DNA from: Inia geoffrensis
Lineage: Eukaryota > Chordata > Mammalia > Artiodactyla > Iniidae
Length of the DNA: 64,000 bases
Direction: 5' to 3'
NCBI GenBank assembly: GCA_036417435.1
Contig: JAZAQT010000027.1
Location: forward strand, 248,001 to 312,000
Positions 22,181-35,038 of this stretch are shown piece by piece (positions within the stretch are counted from its first letter, which is position 1; every line of letters starts with the position of its first letter). Under the pieces are notes generated by a model. That model was not told the origin of the DNA, ran no database searches, and saw only the letters and a list, made by a program, of their open reading frames with translations. The translations under genes and the position numbers were made by a program.

Positions 22181-25100
22181 CTGGTTAACGTACAGCAATA
22201 GATTTGGGTTAGAGTACGTGAGAGGGCATGGGTTATTTTTGGTGTATATTTTAGGATTAGGGCAATGGTTCGAGGGTAAGGCTTTGGGAGAGTGTCAGTG
22301 TTAGGGTTCGAGTTAGGGTTAGGTTTAGCGCACGGGGAGTATTTAGGGCACTGGTGAGCGTAAGGCTTCACGTGAAGGTCAGGGTTAGGTTTTGGTTTAG
22401 GGTTAGGGTTAGGGAATGGGGAGTGTTTAGGGTACAGGTGAGAGTACGGCAATGGTTTAGGGTTAGCGTACGTGTGAGGGCATGGGTTAGTGTTGGTGTA
22501 CTGTTAAGATTAGGGCAAGGGTGAGGGTAAGGCTTTGGTTCAGGGTCAGCGTTAGGGTTCGTGTTAGGGTTATGGTTAGGGAACGGGAAGGGTTTAGGGT
22601 ACAGGTGAGGGTACGGCAACGGTTTAGGGTTAGGGTAGGTGTGAGGGTATGGGTTAATGTTGGTGTACACATTAAGATTAGGGCACGGGTGAGGTTATGG
22701 CTTCAGGTGAGGGTCATGTTTAGGGTTCAGGTTAGGGTTAGGATTAGGGAATGGGGAGGGACTACGGTACAGGTTAGGGGACAGCAACAGTTTAGGGTTA
22801 GAGTACGAGTGAGGGCACTGGTTAGTGTTGGTTTACAGGTTAGGATTTGGGCACCGGTGAGGGTAAAGCTTCGGGTGAGTGTCAGGTTAAGGGTTCGGGT
22901 TCGGGTTAGTGTTAGGTAATAGGGAGGGATTAGAGTACAGTTTATGGTACGGCAACAGTTTAGGGTTAGCGTATGTTTGAGGGCATGGGTCAGTGTGTAC
23001 GGGTTAGGATTAGGGCACGTGTGAGGGCAAGGCTTTGGGTGAGGTTCAGTGTTAGGGTTGGGGTTAGGGTTAGGGAATGGGATGAATTTAGTGTACAGGC
23101 TAGGTTACGAGAACGGTTAAGGGTTAGCGTACATATGAAGGCATGGGTTAGTGTTGTTGTACTGGTTAAGATTATAGAACAGGTGAGGGTAAGGCTTCGG
23201 GTGAGGGTCATAGTTAGGTTACAGGTTAGGGTTAGGTTTAGGTAATGGCAGAGGATTAGAGTACAGGTTAGGGTACTGCAGTGGTTTAGGGTTAGCATAC
23301 CTGTGAGGGCACGGGTTAGTGTTGGTGTACTGGATAATTTTAAGGCACGGGTGATAGTAAGGCTTCAGATGAGGGTCATTGTTAGAGTTCAGGTTAAGGT
23401 TAGATAATGGGGAAGGATGAGGGTACAGATTAGTGTACGGAAATGGTTTAGGGTTAGTGTACGTGTGAGACCACGTGTTAGTTTTCGTGTATTGTTTAAG
23501 ATTAGGGCACGGGTGAGGATAAGGCTTTGAGTGAGGGTCAGGTTCAGGGTTTGGTTTAGGGTTAGGGTTAGGGAATTGGGAAGGTTTAGGGTACAGGTTA
23601 GGGTACGTGTGAGGGCATGGGTTAGTGTTGGTGTATTGGTTAAGATTAGGGCACGGGTAAGAATAAGGCTTCGGGTGAGTGTCAGGGTTAGGGTTAGGTT
23701 TAGGGAATGGTGAAGGTTTAGGGAAAAGGTAGGGAGGGAAACGGTTTAGCTTTAGTGTACATGTGAAGGCATGGTTTAGTGATGTACTGGTTAAGATTCG
23801 GGCACAAGTGAGGGTAAGGCTTCGGGTGGGCGTCAGGGATAGGGTTTTGCTTAGGGTTAGGGTTAGTGAATGGGGTGGGATCAGGGTACAGGTTAGGGTA
23901 TGGAAACGGATTTAGGTTAGCGTAGGTTTGAGGGCACAGGTTAGTGTTCATGTACTGGTTAAGATAAGGTCACAGGTGAGTGTAAGGTTTCAGATGAGGG
24001 TCAGGGTTAGGGTTTGGGTTAGGGTTAGGGTTAGTGTTAGGGAATGGGGAGAGATTAGAGTACAGTTTAGGGTATGACAACGGATAAGGGTTCGTGTATG
24101 TGTGAGGGCACGGTTTAGTATTGGTGTACTGGTTAAGATTAGGGCACGGGTTAGGGTAAGGCGTCAGGTGAGGGTCAGGGTTAGGGTTCAGGTTAGGGTT
24201 AGGGTTAGGGAATGGGGTGGGTTTAGGGTACAGGTTAGGGTACTGCAACGGTTTAGGGTTAGCATACATGTGAGGGCACAGGTTAGCGTTTGTGTACTGG
24301 TTAAGATTAGGGCCCGGGTGAGGGTAAGGCTTCGGGTGAGGGACAGGGTTAGGGTTCAGGTTCGGGTTAGGGTTAGGGAATGGGGAGGGAGTAGGGTATA
24401 GGTTAGGGTAGTGCGACGGTTTAGGGTTAGCGAACGTGTGAGGGTACGGGTTACTGTTGGTGTACTGGTTAAGATTAGGGCACATGTGAGGGTAAGGCTT
24501 CGGGTGAGGGTCTGGGTTAGGGTTCGAGTTAGGGTTACTGTTAGGGAATGGGGAGGGATTAGGGTACAGGTTAGTGTACAGCAGAGATTTAGGGTGAGTG
24601 TACGTGTGAGGACACGGTTTAGTATTTGTTTCCTGGTTAAGATAAGGGCATGGGTGAGTGTAAGGCTTCATGTGATGGTCACCATAAGTGTTCAGGTTAG
24701 GATTATGGTTAGGCAATGGGGAGGGATTAGGGTATAGGTTAGTGTACTGCAACGGTTTATGATTAGCGTGAGTGTGAGGGCACAGGTTAGTGTTTGTATA
24801 CTGCTTAAGATTAGGCCCCGGGTTAGGGTTAGGCTTCTGGTGAGTGACAGGGTTAGGTTTCAGGTTTGGGTTAGGGTTAGGGAATGGGGAGGGATTAGGG
24901 TATAGGTTAGGTTATGACAACGGTTTAGGGTTAGCGTACTTGAGAGGGCACGGGTTAGTGTGGGTGTACTGGTTAATATTAGGGCAAGGGTGAGGGTAAG
25001 GCTTCGTGTGAGGGTCAGGGTTATGGTTCGGGTCAGGTTTATGGTTAGGGAATGGGGAGGGATTACGGTACAGGTTAGGGTAGAGCAACAGTTTAGGGTT

Positions 25101-28100
25101 AGCGTACGTGTGAGGGCACTGGTTAGTGTTGGTGTACTGGTTAAGATTAGGGCACTGGTGTGGGTAAAGCTTTGGGTGAAGGTCAGGGTTAGGGTTCGGG
25201 TTCGTGTTAGGGTTAGAGAATGGGGAGGAATTAGGATACAGTTTAGTGTACGGCAACAGTTTAGAGTTAGCGTACGTGTAAGGACACAGGTTAGTGTTGA
25301 TGTACTGGTTAAGATGAAGGCACAGGTGAGGGTCAGGGTTAGGTTTCGGGTTAGGGTTAGTGTTAGGGAATGGGCAGGGATTAGGGTACAGGTTAGTTTA
25401 CGGCAGAGATTTAGGGTTAGCGTACCTGTGAGGGCATGGTTTAGCGTTGATGTACCGGTTAAGATTAGGGCACGGGTGAGGGTAAGGCTTCGGGTGAGGG
25501 TCAGCGTTAGGGTTCGGGATAGGGTTATGGTTAGGGAATAGGGTGGGATCAGGGTACAGGTTAGGGTACAGCAACGGATTTTGTTGAGCGTAGGTTTGAG
25601 GGCACAGGCTAGTGTTCATGTACTGGTTAAGATTAGGTCACAGGTGAGTGTAAGGCTTCGGGTGAGGGTCAGGGTTAGTGTTCGGGTTAGGGTTAGGGTT
25701 AGGGAATGTGGAGGGCTTAGGGTACAGGTTACTGTATGGCAGCGGTTTAGGGTTAGCATACGTGTGAGGGCATGGGTTAGTGTTTGTGTACTGGTTAAGA
25801 TTAGGGCCCGGGTGAGGGTAAGGCTTCTGATGAGGGACAGGGTTAGGGTTCGGGATAGGGTTAGGGTTAGGGAATGGGGAGCTATTAGGGTATAGGTTAG
25901 GGTAAGGCAAAGGTGTTAGGTTAGCGTATGTATGAGGGCACGGATAAATGTTCGTGTTCCTGTTAAGATTAGGGCACGGGTGAGGGTAAGGTATCGGAAG
26001 AGTTTTAGGGTTAGGGTTTGTGTTAGGGTTAGGCTTAGGGAATATGGAAGGGATAGGGTACAGGTTAGGGTACGGCAACGGTTTACGGATAGCGTACGTT
26101 GGAGGGCATGGGTTAGTGTTGATGTACTGGTTAAGATTAGGGCATGGGTGAGGGTAAGGATTAGGCTGAGGTTCAGGGTTAGGGTTTAGGTTAGGGTTAG
26201 GGTTAAGGAATGGGGAGGAATTAGGATACAGGTTAGGGTACGGCAACGGTTTAGGGTTAGCGTACGTGTGAGCGCACGGGTTAGTTTTGGTGTATTGGCT
26301 AAGATTAAGGCACGAGTGAGTGTAAGGCTTCGGGTGAGGGTCCGGTTAATGGTTCAGGTTCGGGTTAGGGTTAAGGAATGGGGAGGAATTAGGATACAGA
26401 TTAGGGTATGGCAACGGTTTAGCGTTAGCGTACGTGTGAGGACACTGGTTAGTACTGGTGTACTGGTTAAGATTAGGGAACGGGTGAGTGTAAGGCTTCG
26501 GGTGAGGGTCAGGGTTAGGGTTCTGCTCAGGTTTACGGTAAGGGAATGGGGTGGGATCACGGTACAGGTTAGGGTACGGCAACGGATTTGCGTTAAAGTA
26601 TGTTTGAGGGCACAGTTTAGTGTTCATGTATTGGTTAAGATTAGTTAACAGGTGAGTGTAAGGCTTCAGGTGAGGGCCAGGTTTAGTGTTCGGGTTAGGT
26701 TTAGAGTTAGGGAATGGGGAGGGATTACGGTATAGTTTAGGGTACGACAGCGCTTAAGGGATTGCGTACATGTGAGGGCACTATTTAGAATTGGTGTACT
26801 CGTTCAGTTTAGGGCACGGGTGAGGGTAAGGCTTTGGGTGTGGGACAGGATTAGAGTTCACGTTAGGGTTAGGGTTAGGCAGTGGGGAGTGATTAGGTTA
26901 CAGGTTAGGGTACGGCAACGGTTTAGGGTACGTGTATGTGTGAGGGCAAGGTTGAGTATTGGTGTATTGGTTAAGATTAAGGCACGGGTGAGGGTAAGGC
27001 TTCGGCTGTGGGACAGGATTAGAGTTGGCGTTAGGGTTAGGGTTAGGCAATGGGGAGGGATTAGGTTACAGACTACGGTATGGCAACAGTTTAGGGTTAT
27101 CGTACGTTTGAGGGCACAGGTTATTGTGCATGTCCTGGTTAAGATTATGGCACAGTTGAGGGTAAGATTATAGGTGAGGGTCAGCGTTGGGGTTTGGGTT
27201 AGGTTTAGTGGTAGGGAATGGGGAGAGATTAAGGTACACGTTACTGTACGGCAGTGGTTTGGGTGAGCGTACGTGTGAGGGCATGGGTTAGTGTTGTTGT
27301 ACTGGTTAAGATTAGGGCATCGGTGAGTGTCAGGCTTCTGTTGAGGGTCAGGTTTAGGTTTCGGGATAGGGAATGGGTAGGGATTAGGGTATAGTTTAGG
27401 GTACTGCAACGGTTTTGGTTTAGCGTACGTGTGAGGGCATGGATTAGTGTTTGTGTACTGGTTAAGATTAGGGTCCGGGTGAGGGTAAGGCTTAGGGTGA
27501 TAGACAGGGTTACGGTTTTGGTTAGGGTTAGGGTTAGGGAATGGAGAGGGATTAGGGTATAGGTTAGGGTACGACAACTCTTTAGGGTTAGCGTACTTGT
27601 GAGGGCACGGGTTAGTGTTGGTGTACTGTTTAAGATTAGGGCACTGGTGAGGGTAAGGCTTCAGGTGAGGGTCAGGGTTAGTGTTCGGGTTAGTGTTAGG
27701 GTTAAGGAATGGGGAGGGATTAGGGTAAAGGTTAGAGCACGGCAACGGTTTAGGGTTAGCGTACGTTTGAGGGCATGGGTTAGTGTTTATGTACTGGTTA
27801 AGATAAGGCCACAGGTGAGGGAAAGGCTTTGGGTGAGGGTCAGGTTTAGGGTTCGGGTTAGGGTTAGTGTTAGTGAATGCGGAGGGATTAGGGTACAGTT
27901 TAGGGTACGGCTGTGGTTTAGGGTTAGTGTACGTGTGAGGGCATGGGTTAGTGTTGGTGTACTGGTTAAGATTAGGGCACGGGGGAGGTTAAGGCTTCAC
28001 GTGAGGGTCAGCGTTAGGGTTCGGGTAGGGATAGTGTTAGGGAATGGGGAGGGATTAGGATACAGTTTAGGGTTTGGCAACAGTTTAGGGTTAGCATACG

Positions 28101-29304
28101 TGTGAGGGCACTGGTTAGTGTTGGTGTACTGGATAAGATAAGTGCACAGGTGAGGGTTAGGTTTTGGGTGAGGGTCGGAGTTAGGGTTTGGGTTTGGTTT
28201 AGGGTTAGGGAATGGGGAGGGTTTAGGGTACAGTTTAGGTCATGGCAACGGTTAAGGTTTCACGTAAGTGTTAGGGCACGATTTATTATGGTTGTACTGG
28301 TTAAGATTAGGGCACGGTTGAGGGTAAGGCTTCGGGTGAGGGACAGGATTAGGATTCTTGTTAGGGCTAGGGTTAGGGAATGGGGAGTAATTAGGGTACA
28401 GGTTAGGGTACGGCAACGGTTTAGGGTTAGCGTACGTGTGAGGGCACGGGTTAGTGTTGGTGTACTGGTTAAGGTTAGGGTACGGAGTAGGGTAAGGCTT
28501 CGGGTGAGTGACAGGTTTAGGGTTCGGGTTAGGTTTAGGGTTAGGTAATGGGGAGAGATTAGTTTACAGGTTATGGTACGGCAACGGTTTAGGGTTATCG
28601 TACGTTTGAGGGCACAGGTTAGTTTTCATGTCCTGGTTAAGATTATGGCACAGTTGAGGGTAAGGCTTCTGGTGAGGGTCAGGGTTAGGGTTCGAGTTAG
28701 GATTAGTGGTAGGGAATGGGGAGGGATTAGGGTACAGGTTAGTGTACAGCAGTGGTTTAGTGTTAGCGTACGTGTGAGGGCATGGGTTAGTGTTGGTGTA
28801 CTGGTTAAGATTGGGGCATTGGTGAGTGTCAGGCTTTGAGTGAGGGTCAGGGATAGGGTTCTGGTTAGGGAATGGGTAGGGATTAGGGTATAGTTTATGG
28901 TACTGCCACGGTTTAGGGTTAGCGTACGTGTGAGGGCACAGGTTAGTGTTGGTGTACTGGTTAAGATTAGGGCACGGGTGAGGGTAAGGCTTCGGGTGAG
29001 GATCAGGGTTAGGGTTCGGGATAGGGTTAGGGAATGGGGTGGCATTAGGGTACAGGTTAGTGTACGGCAACGGTTTAGGTTTAGTGTACGTTTGAGGGCA
29101 CAGGTTACTGTTGATGTACTGGTTAAGATTAGGGCACAGGTGAGGGTAAGACTTCGTGTGAGAGTTACGGTTAGAGCTCTGGTTAGGGTTAGGGTTAGGG
29201 AATGGGGAGAGATTAAGTACAGGTTAGTGTACGGCAGCAGTTTAGGGTTCATATACATGTGAAAGCACAGTTTAGTATTGGTGTACTGTTTAAGATTAGG
29301 GCAC

Positions 29305-29437
29305 GGGTGAGGGTAAGGTTTCGGTGAGTGTCAGGGTTAAGGTCCGGGTTAGGCTTAGGGTTAGGGAATGGGTGAGGGTAAGGCTTCGGGTGAAGGTCAG
29401 GGTTAGGTTTCGGCTTAGGGTTAGGGTTAGGGAATGG
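29305..29437 (+). repeat. Local 65-bp duplication inside satellite B
   Basis: gggtgagggtaagg occurs at 29,305 and again at 29,370, followed in both copies by related sequence up to gggttagggaatggg. Part of the monomer is repeated out of register with the 168-bp period. Confidence 0.65.
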
Positions 29438-30170
29438 GCAGGGATTAGGGTACAGTTTAGGATACGACAACGTTTAGGGTTAGCGTACGTGTGAGGGCAC
29501 GTGTTAGTGTTGGTGTACTGGTTAAAATTAGGGCAGGGTGAGTGTAAGCCTTTGGGTGAGGGTCAGGTTAACTGTTCGGTTTAGCGTGAGGGATAGGGAA
29601 AGGGGAGGGATTAAGGTACAGCAACGGTTTAGGGTTAGCGTACGTGTGAATTCACGTGTTAGTATTGGTGTACTGGTTAAGGTTAGGGCACGGGTGAGGG
29701 TAAGGCTTCGCGTGAGGGTCAGGTTTAGGGTTCGGGTAATGGTTAGTGAATGGGGAGGGATTAGGGTACAGGTTAGGGTACGGCTGCAGTTTAGGATTAG
29801 TGTACGTGTGAGGGCACGGGTTAGTGTTGGTGTACTGGTTAAGATTAGGACATGGGTGGGTGTAAGGCTTCGGGTGAGGGTCAGGTTAAGGGTTCGGTTT
29901 AGGGTTAGGTTTAGGGAATGGGGAGAGATTAGGGTACAGCTTACTGTACGGCAGCGGTTTAGGGTTAGATTACGTGTGAGGGCAAGGTTTTGTGTTGGTG
30001 TACTGGTTAAGATTAGGGCACGGGGAGGGTAATGCTCTGGTGAGGGACAGGGTTATGGTTCAGGTTAGGTTTAGGGTTAGAAATTGAGGAAGGATTAGGG
30101 TATAGGTTACGGTATGGCAACCGTTTATGGTTAGCGTACGTGTGAGGGCATGGGTTATTGTCTGTGTACT

Positions 30171-30290
30171 GGTTAAGATTAGGATACGTGTGAAGGTAAG
30201 GCTTCGAGTGAGGGTCAGGATTAGTATTCTGGTTAAGGTTAGGATGCGTGTGAAGGTAAGGCTTCGAGTCAGGGTCAGGATTAGTATTCT
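30171..30290 (+). repeat. Local 60-bp tandem duplication inside satellite B
   Basis: 30,171-30,230 and 30,231-30,290 are near-identical, differing at a few positions such as agatt/aggtt, gatacg/gatgcg and gagtg/gagtc. Sixty bp is ten hexamers, so the telomeric phase is kept. Confidence 0.85.
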
Positions 30291-33200
30291 GGTTAAGGTC
30301 AGGGTTATGGAATGGGGAGGGATTAGTGTACAGGTTAGAGTACGGCAATGGTTTAGGGTTAGGGTACGTTTGAGGGCATGGATTAGTGTTGATTTACAGG
30401 TTAATATTAGGTCACGGCTGAGGGTAAGGCTTCGGGAGAGGGTCAGGGTTAGGGTTCGCGTTAGGATTAGGGTTAGGAAATGGGGAGAGATTAGGATACA
30501 GGTTAGGGTACTGCTACAATTTAGGGTTAGTGCACATGTGAGGGAACGGGTTAGTGTTTGTGTACTGGTAAAGATTAGGGCCCGGGTGAGGGTAAGGCTT
30601 AGGGTGATGGACAGGGTTAGGGTTTAGGTTAGCGTTAACGTTAGCGAATGGGGAGGGATTAGGGTGTAGGTTAGGGTACAGAAACAGTTTAGGGTTAGCG
30701 TACTTCTGAGGGCACGGGTTAGTGTTGGTGTACTGTTTAAGATTAGGGCACAGGTGAGGGTAAGGCTTCGGGTGAGGGTCAGGGTTTGTGTTCGGGTTAG
30801 TGTTAGAGTTAAGGAATGGGGAAGGATTAGGGTACAGGTAAGAGTACGGCAACCGTTTAGGGTTAGCGTACATTTGAGGGCATGGCTTAGTGTTGATGTA
30901 CTAGTTAAGATAAGGCCACAGGTGGGGGTAAGGCTTCGGGCGAGGGTCAGGTGTAGGGTTCGCGTTAGGGATAGTGTTATTGAATGCGGAGGAATTAGGT
31001 TACAGTTTAGGGTACAGCTGCAGTTTAGGATTAGTGTACGTGTGAGGGCACGGGTTAGTGTTGGTGTACTGGGTAAGATTAGTGCACAGGTGAAGGTTAG
31101 GCTTCGGGTGAGGTTCAGGGTTAGGGTTTGGGTTTGGGTTAGGGTTAGTGAATGGGGAGGGATTAGGGTACAGATTAGGGCATGGCAACGGTTAAGGTTT
31201 CGTGTAAGTGTTAAGGCAAGATTTATTATGGTTCTACCGGTTAAGATTAGGGCACGGGTGAGGGTAAGGCTTCGGGTGAGTGACAGGTTTAGGGTTCTTG
31301 TTAGGGTTAGGGTGAGGTAATGGGGAGGAATTAGGGTACAGGTTAGGGTACGGCAACGGTTTAGGGTTAGTGTACGTGTGAGGGCATGGGTTAGTGTTGG
31401 TGTACTGGTTAAGATTAGTTCACAGGTGAGGGTAAGGCTTTGAGTGAGTGTCAGGGTTAGTATTCTGGTTAGGGTTAGGGTTAGGGAATGGGGAGGGATT
31501 AGGGTACAGGTTAGAATACGGCATCGGTTTAGGGTTAGTGTACGTTTGAGGGCATGGATTAGTGTTGATTTACAGGTTAATATTAGGGCACGGTTGAGGG
31601 TAAGGCTTCGGGTGAGGGTCAGGGTTAGGGTTTGAGATAGGGTTAGGGAATGGGGTTGGATTAGGGTACAGGTTAGGGCACGGCACCGGTTTAGGTTTAG
31701 CGTACGTTTGAGGGCACAGGTTAGTTTTGATGTACTGGTTAAGATTAGGGCACAGGTGAGGGTAAGACATCAGGTGAGGGTCACGTTTAGGGCTCCGGTT
31801 AGGGTTAGGGTTAGGGAATGGGGAGGGATTAGGTACAGGTTAGTGTACGGCAGCGGTTTAGGGTTCGTATACAAGTGAGAGCACAGTTTCGTACTGGTGT
31901 ACTGTTTAAGATTAGGGCATGGGTGAGGGTAAGGCTTCGGGTGAGGGACAGGATTAGGGTTCGGGTTAGGGTTAGGGAACGGGGAGGGATTAGAATACAT
32001 TTTAGGGTATGATACCGCTTAAGGATTAGCGTACGTGTGAGGGCACTGGTTAGTGTTGGTGTACTGGTTAAGATTAGGGCACGAGTGAGGGTAAGGCGTC
32101 GGGTGAGGGACAGGATTAGGGTTCGGGTTAGGATTAGGTTTAGGCAATGGGGAGGGATTAGGTTACAGGTTAGGGTACAGCAACGGTTTAGGGTTCGTGT
32201 ACGTGTGAGGGCATGGGTTAGTATTGGATTACTGGTTAAGTTTACGGCACGGGTGAGGGTAAGGATTTAGGTGAGAGTCAAGGTTAGGTTTCGGGTTAGG
32301 GTTAGTTTTAGGGAATGGGGTGGGACTAGAGTAGAGCTTAGGGTACGGAAAGGGTTTAGGGTTAACGTACGTGTGAGGGCATGGTTTAGTGTTGGTGTAC
32401 TGGTTAAGTTTAGGGCACGAGTGAGGATAAGGCTTCTGGTGAGGGTCAGGGTTAGGGTTCGGGTTAGGGTTAGGGTTATTGAATGGGGAGGGATTAGGGT
32501 ACAGGTTAGAGTACGGCAACGGTTTAGGGTTTTCGTAAGTTTGAGGGCATGGATTAGTGTTGATATACTGGTTAACATTAGGGCACGGGTGAGGGTAAGA
32601 CTTCGGGTAGGGTCAGGGTTAGGGTTAGGGTTCGGGAATGGGGACGGATTAGGGTTCAGGTTAGAGTACGGCTGCAGTTTATGGTTAGCATACGTGTGAG
32701 GGAATGGGTTAGTGTTGGTGTACTTGTTAAAATTACTGCACAGGTGAGTGTAAGGCTTCGTTTCAGGGTCATTGTTTTGGGTTAGGCTTAGTGTTAGGGA
32801 ATGGGGAGGGATTAGGATTCAGGTTAGGGTTTGGCAACGGTTTAGGGTTCGCGTATGTGTGAGGGCACGGGTTAGTGTTGGTGTACTGGTTAAGATTAGT
32901 GCACGTGTCAGGGTTAGACTTCGGGTGAGGGACAGGTTTAGGGTTTGTGTTAGGGTTAGGTTTAGGGAATGGGAAGGGTTTAGGGTACAGGTTAGGCCAC
33001 TGTGATGGTTAAGTGTTAGCATACGTGTGAGGGCACGGGTTAGTATTGGTGTACTGGTTAAGATTAGGGAATGGGTGTGGGTAAGGCTTCGGGTGACGAT
33101 CAGGTTTAGGATTCGGGTTAGCGTTAGGGAATGGGGTGGGATTAGGGTACAGGTTAGGTTACGACAATGGTTTAGGGTTAGCGCACGTTTGAGGGCACAG

Positions 33201-35038
33201 TTTAGTGTCGATGTACTGGTTAATATTATGGCACAGGTGAGGGTAAGACTTCGGGTTAGGGTCATAGTTAGAGTTTGGGCTAGGGTTAGTGTTAGGGAAT
33301 TGGGAGGGATCAGGATACAGGTTAGGGTTCAGAAACGGTTAAGGGTTAGCGTACGTGTGAGAGCACTGTTTAGTGTTGATGTACTAGTTAAGATTAGGGC
33401 ACAGGTGAGGGTAAGCCTTCGGGTGAGGGACAGGGGTAGGGTTTGGTTTTGGGTTAGGGTTAGGGAATGGGGGGATTTAGGGTACTGTTTAGGGCATGGC
33501 AACTGTAAAGATTTCGTGTACGTGTTAAGGCATGGTTTATTATTGGTGTACTGGTTAAGAATAAGGCACGGGTGAGGGTAAGGTTTCGGGTGAGGGTCAG
33601 GGTTAGGGTTCGGGTTCGGGTTAGGGTTCGGGAATGAGGAGGGATTAGGGTATAGTTTAGGGTACGAAAATGCTTAAGGGTTAGCCTAAGTGTGTGAGCA
33701 TGGGTTAGTGTTGGTGTACTGGTTAATATTAGGGCACCGGTGAGGGTAAGTCTTCAGATGAGGGGCAGGATTAGGGTTCGGGTTAGGGTTCGGGTTAGGC
33801 AATGGGGAGGGATTAGGTTACAGGTTAGAGTACGACAACGGTTTAGGGTTCATGTACGTGTGAGGGCACGGGTTGATATTGGTTTACTGTGTAAGATTAG
33901 GGCACGGGTGAGGGTTAGGCTCCAGGTGAGGGTCAGGGTTAGGGTTCGGGTTAGTGTTAGGGTTAGGGAATGGGGTGGAACCAGGCTACACCTTAGGGTA
34001 TGGCAACGGTTTAAGGTTAGCGTACGTGTGAGGGCACGGACTAGTGTGGAGTACTGGTTAAGATTAGGGCACGGGTGACGGTTTGGCTTCGGGAGAAAGT
34101 CAGAGTTAGGTTTTGGCTTAGGGTTAGGGTTAGGGAATATGGAGGGTTTAGGGTACAATTTAGGTTAGAACAATGGTTAGGGTTACCGTAGGTGTGAGGG
34201 CACGTGTTAGTGTTGTTGTACTGGTTAAGATTAGGGCAGGGGGCAGGGTGAGGCTTCGGGTGAATGACAGTTTTAGGGTTCGGGTTCGGGTTAGGGTGAG
34301 GCAATGGGGAGGGATTAGGTTACAGGTTATGGTAAGGCAACGGTTTAGGGTTATAGTACGTTTGAGGGCAGAGGTTACTGTTGGTTTACTGGTTAAGATA
34401 AGGGCATAGGTGAGTGTAAGGCTTCGGGTATGGATCAGGGTAAGGATTAGGGTTAGGGAATTGGGAGGGATTAGGGTATAGGTTAGGGTAATGCAATGGT
34501 TTAGGATTAGCATACTTGTGAGGGCACAGGTTAGTGTTGTGTACTGGTTAATATTAGGGCCCGGGTGAGGGTAAGGCTTCGGGTGAGTGACAGGGTTAGG
34601 ATTCGGGTCAGGGTTAAGGTTAGGCAATGGGGAGGGATTAGGGTATATTTTAGGTTACGACAACGGTTTAGGGTTTGCATACGTGTGAGGGCATGTGTTA
34701 GTTTTGGTGTACTGTTTAAGATTAGGGCACGGGTGAGGGTAAGGCTTCGGGTGAGGGTCAGGCTTACGGTTCGGGTTAGGGTTACTGTTAGGGAATGGGG
34801 AGGGTTTAGGATACAGGTTAGGGTTCGGCAACAGTTTAGGATTAGCGTACATGTGAGGGCACTGGTTAGTGTTGGTGTACTTGTTAAGATAAGGGCACAG
34901 GTGAGGGTTAGGGTGAGGGTGAGGGACAGGGTTAGGGTTTGGGTTTTGGTTAGGGTTAGGGAATGTGGAGGGCTTAGGGTATAGTGTAGGGCATGGCAAC
35001 GGTTAAGGTTTCGTGTACGTGTTAGGGCACGGTTTAGT

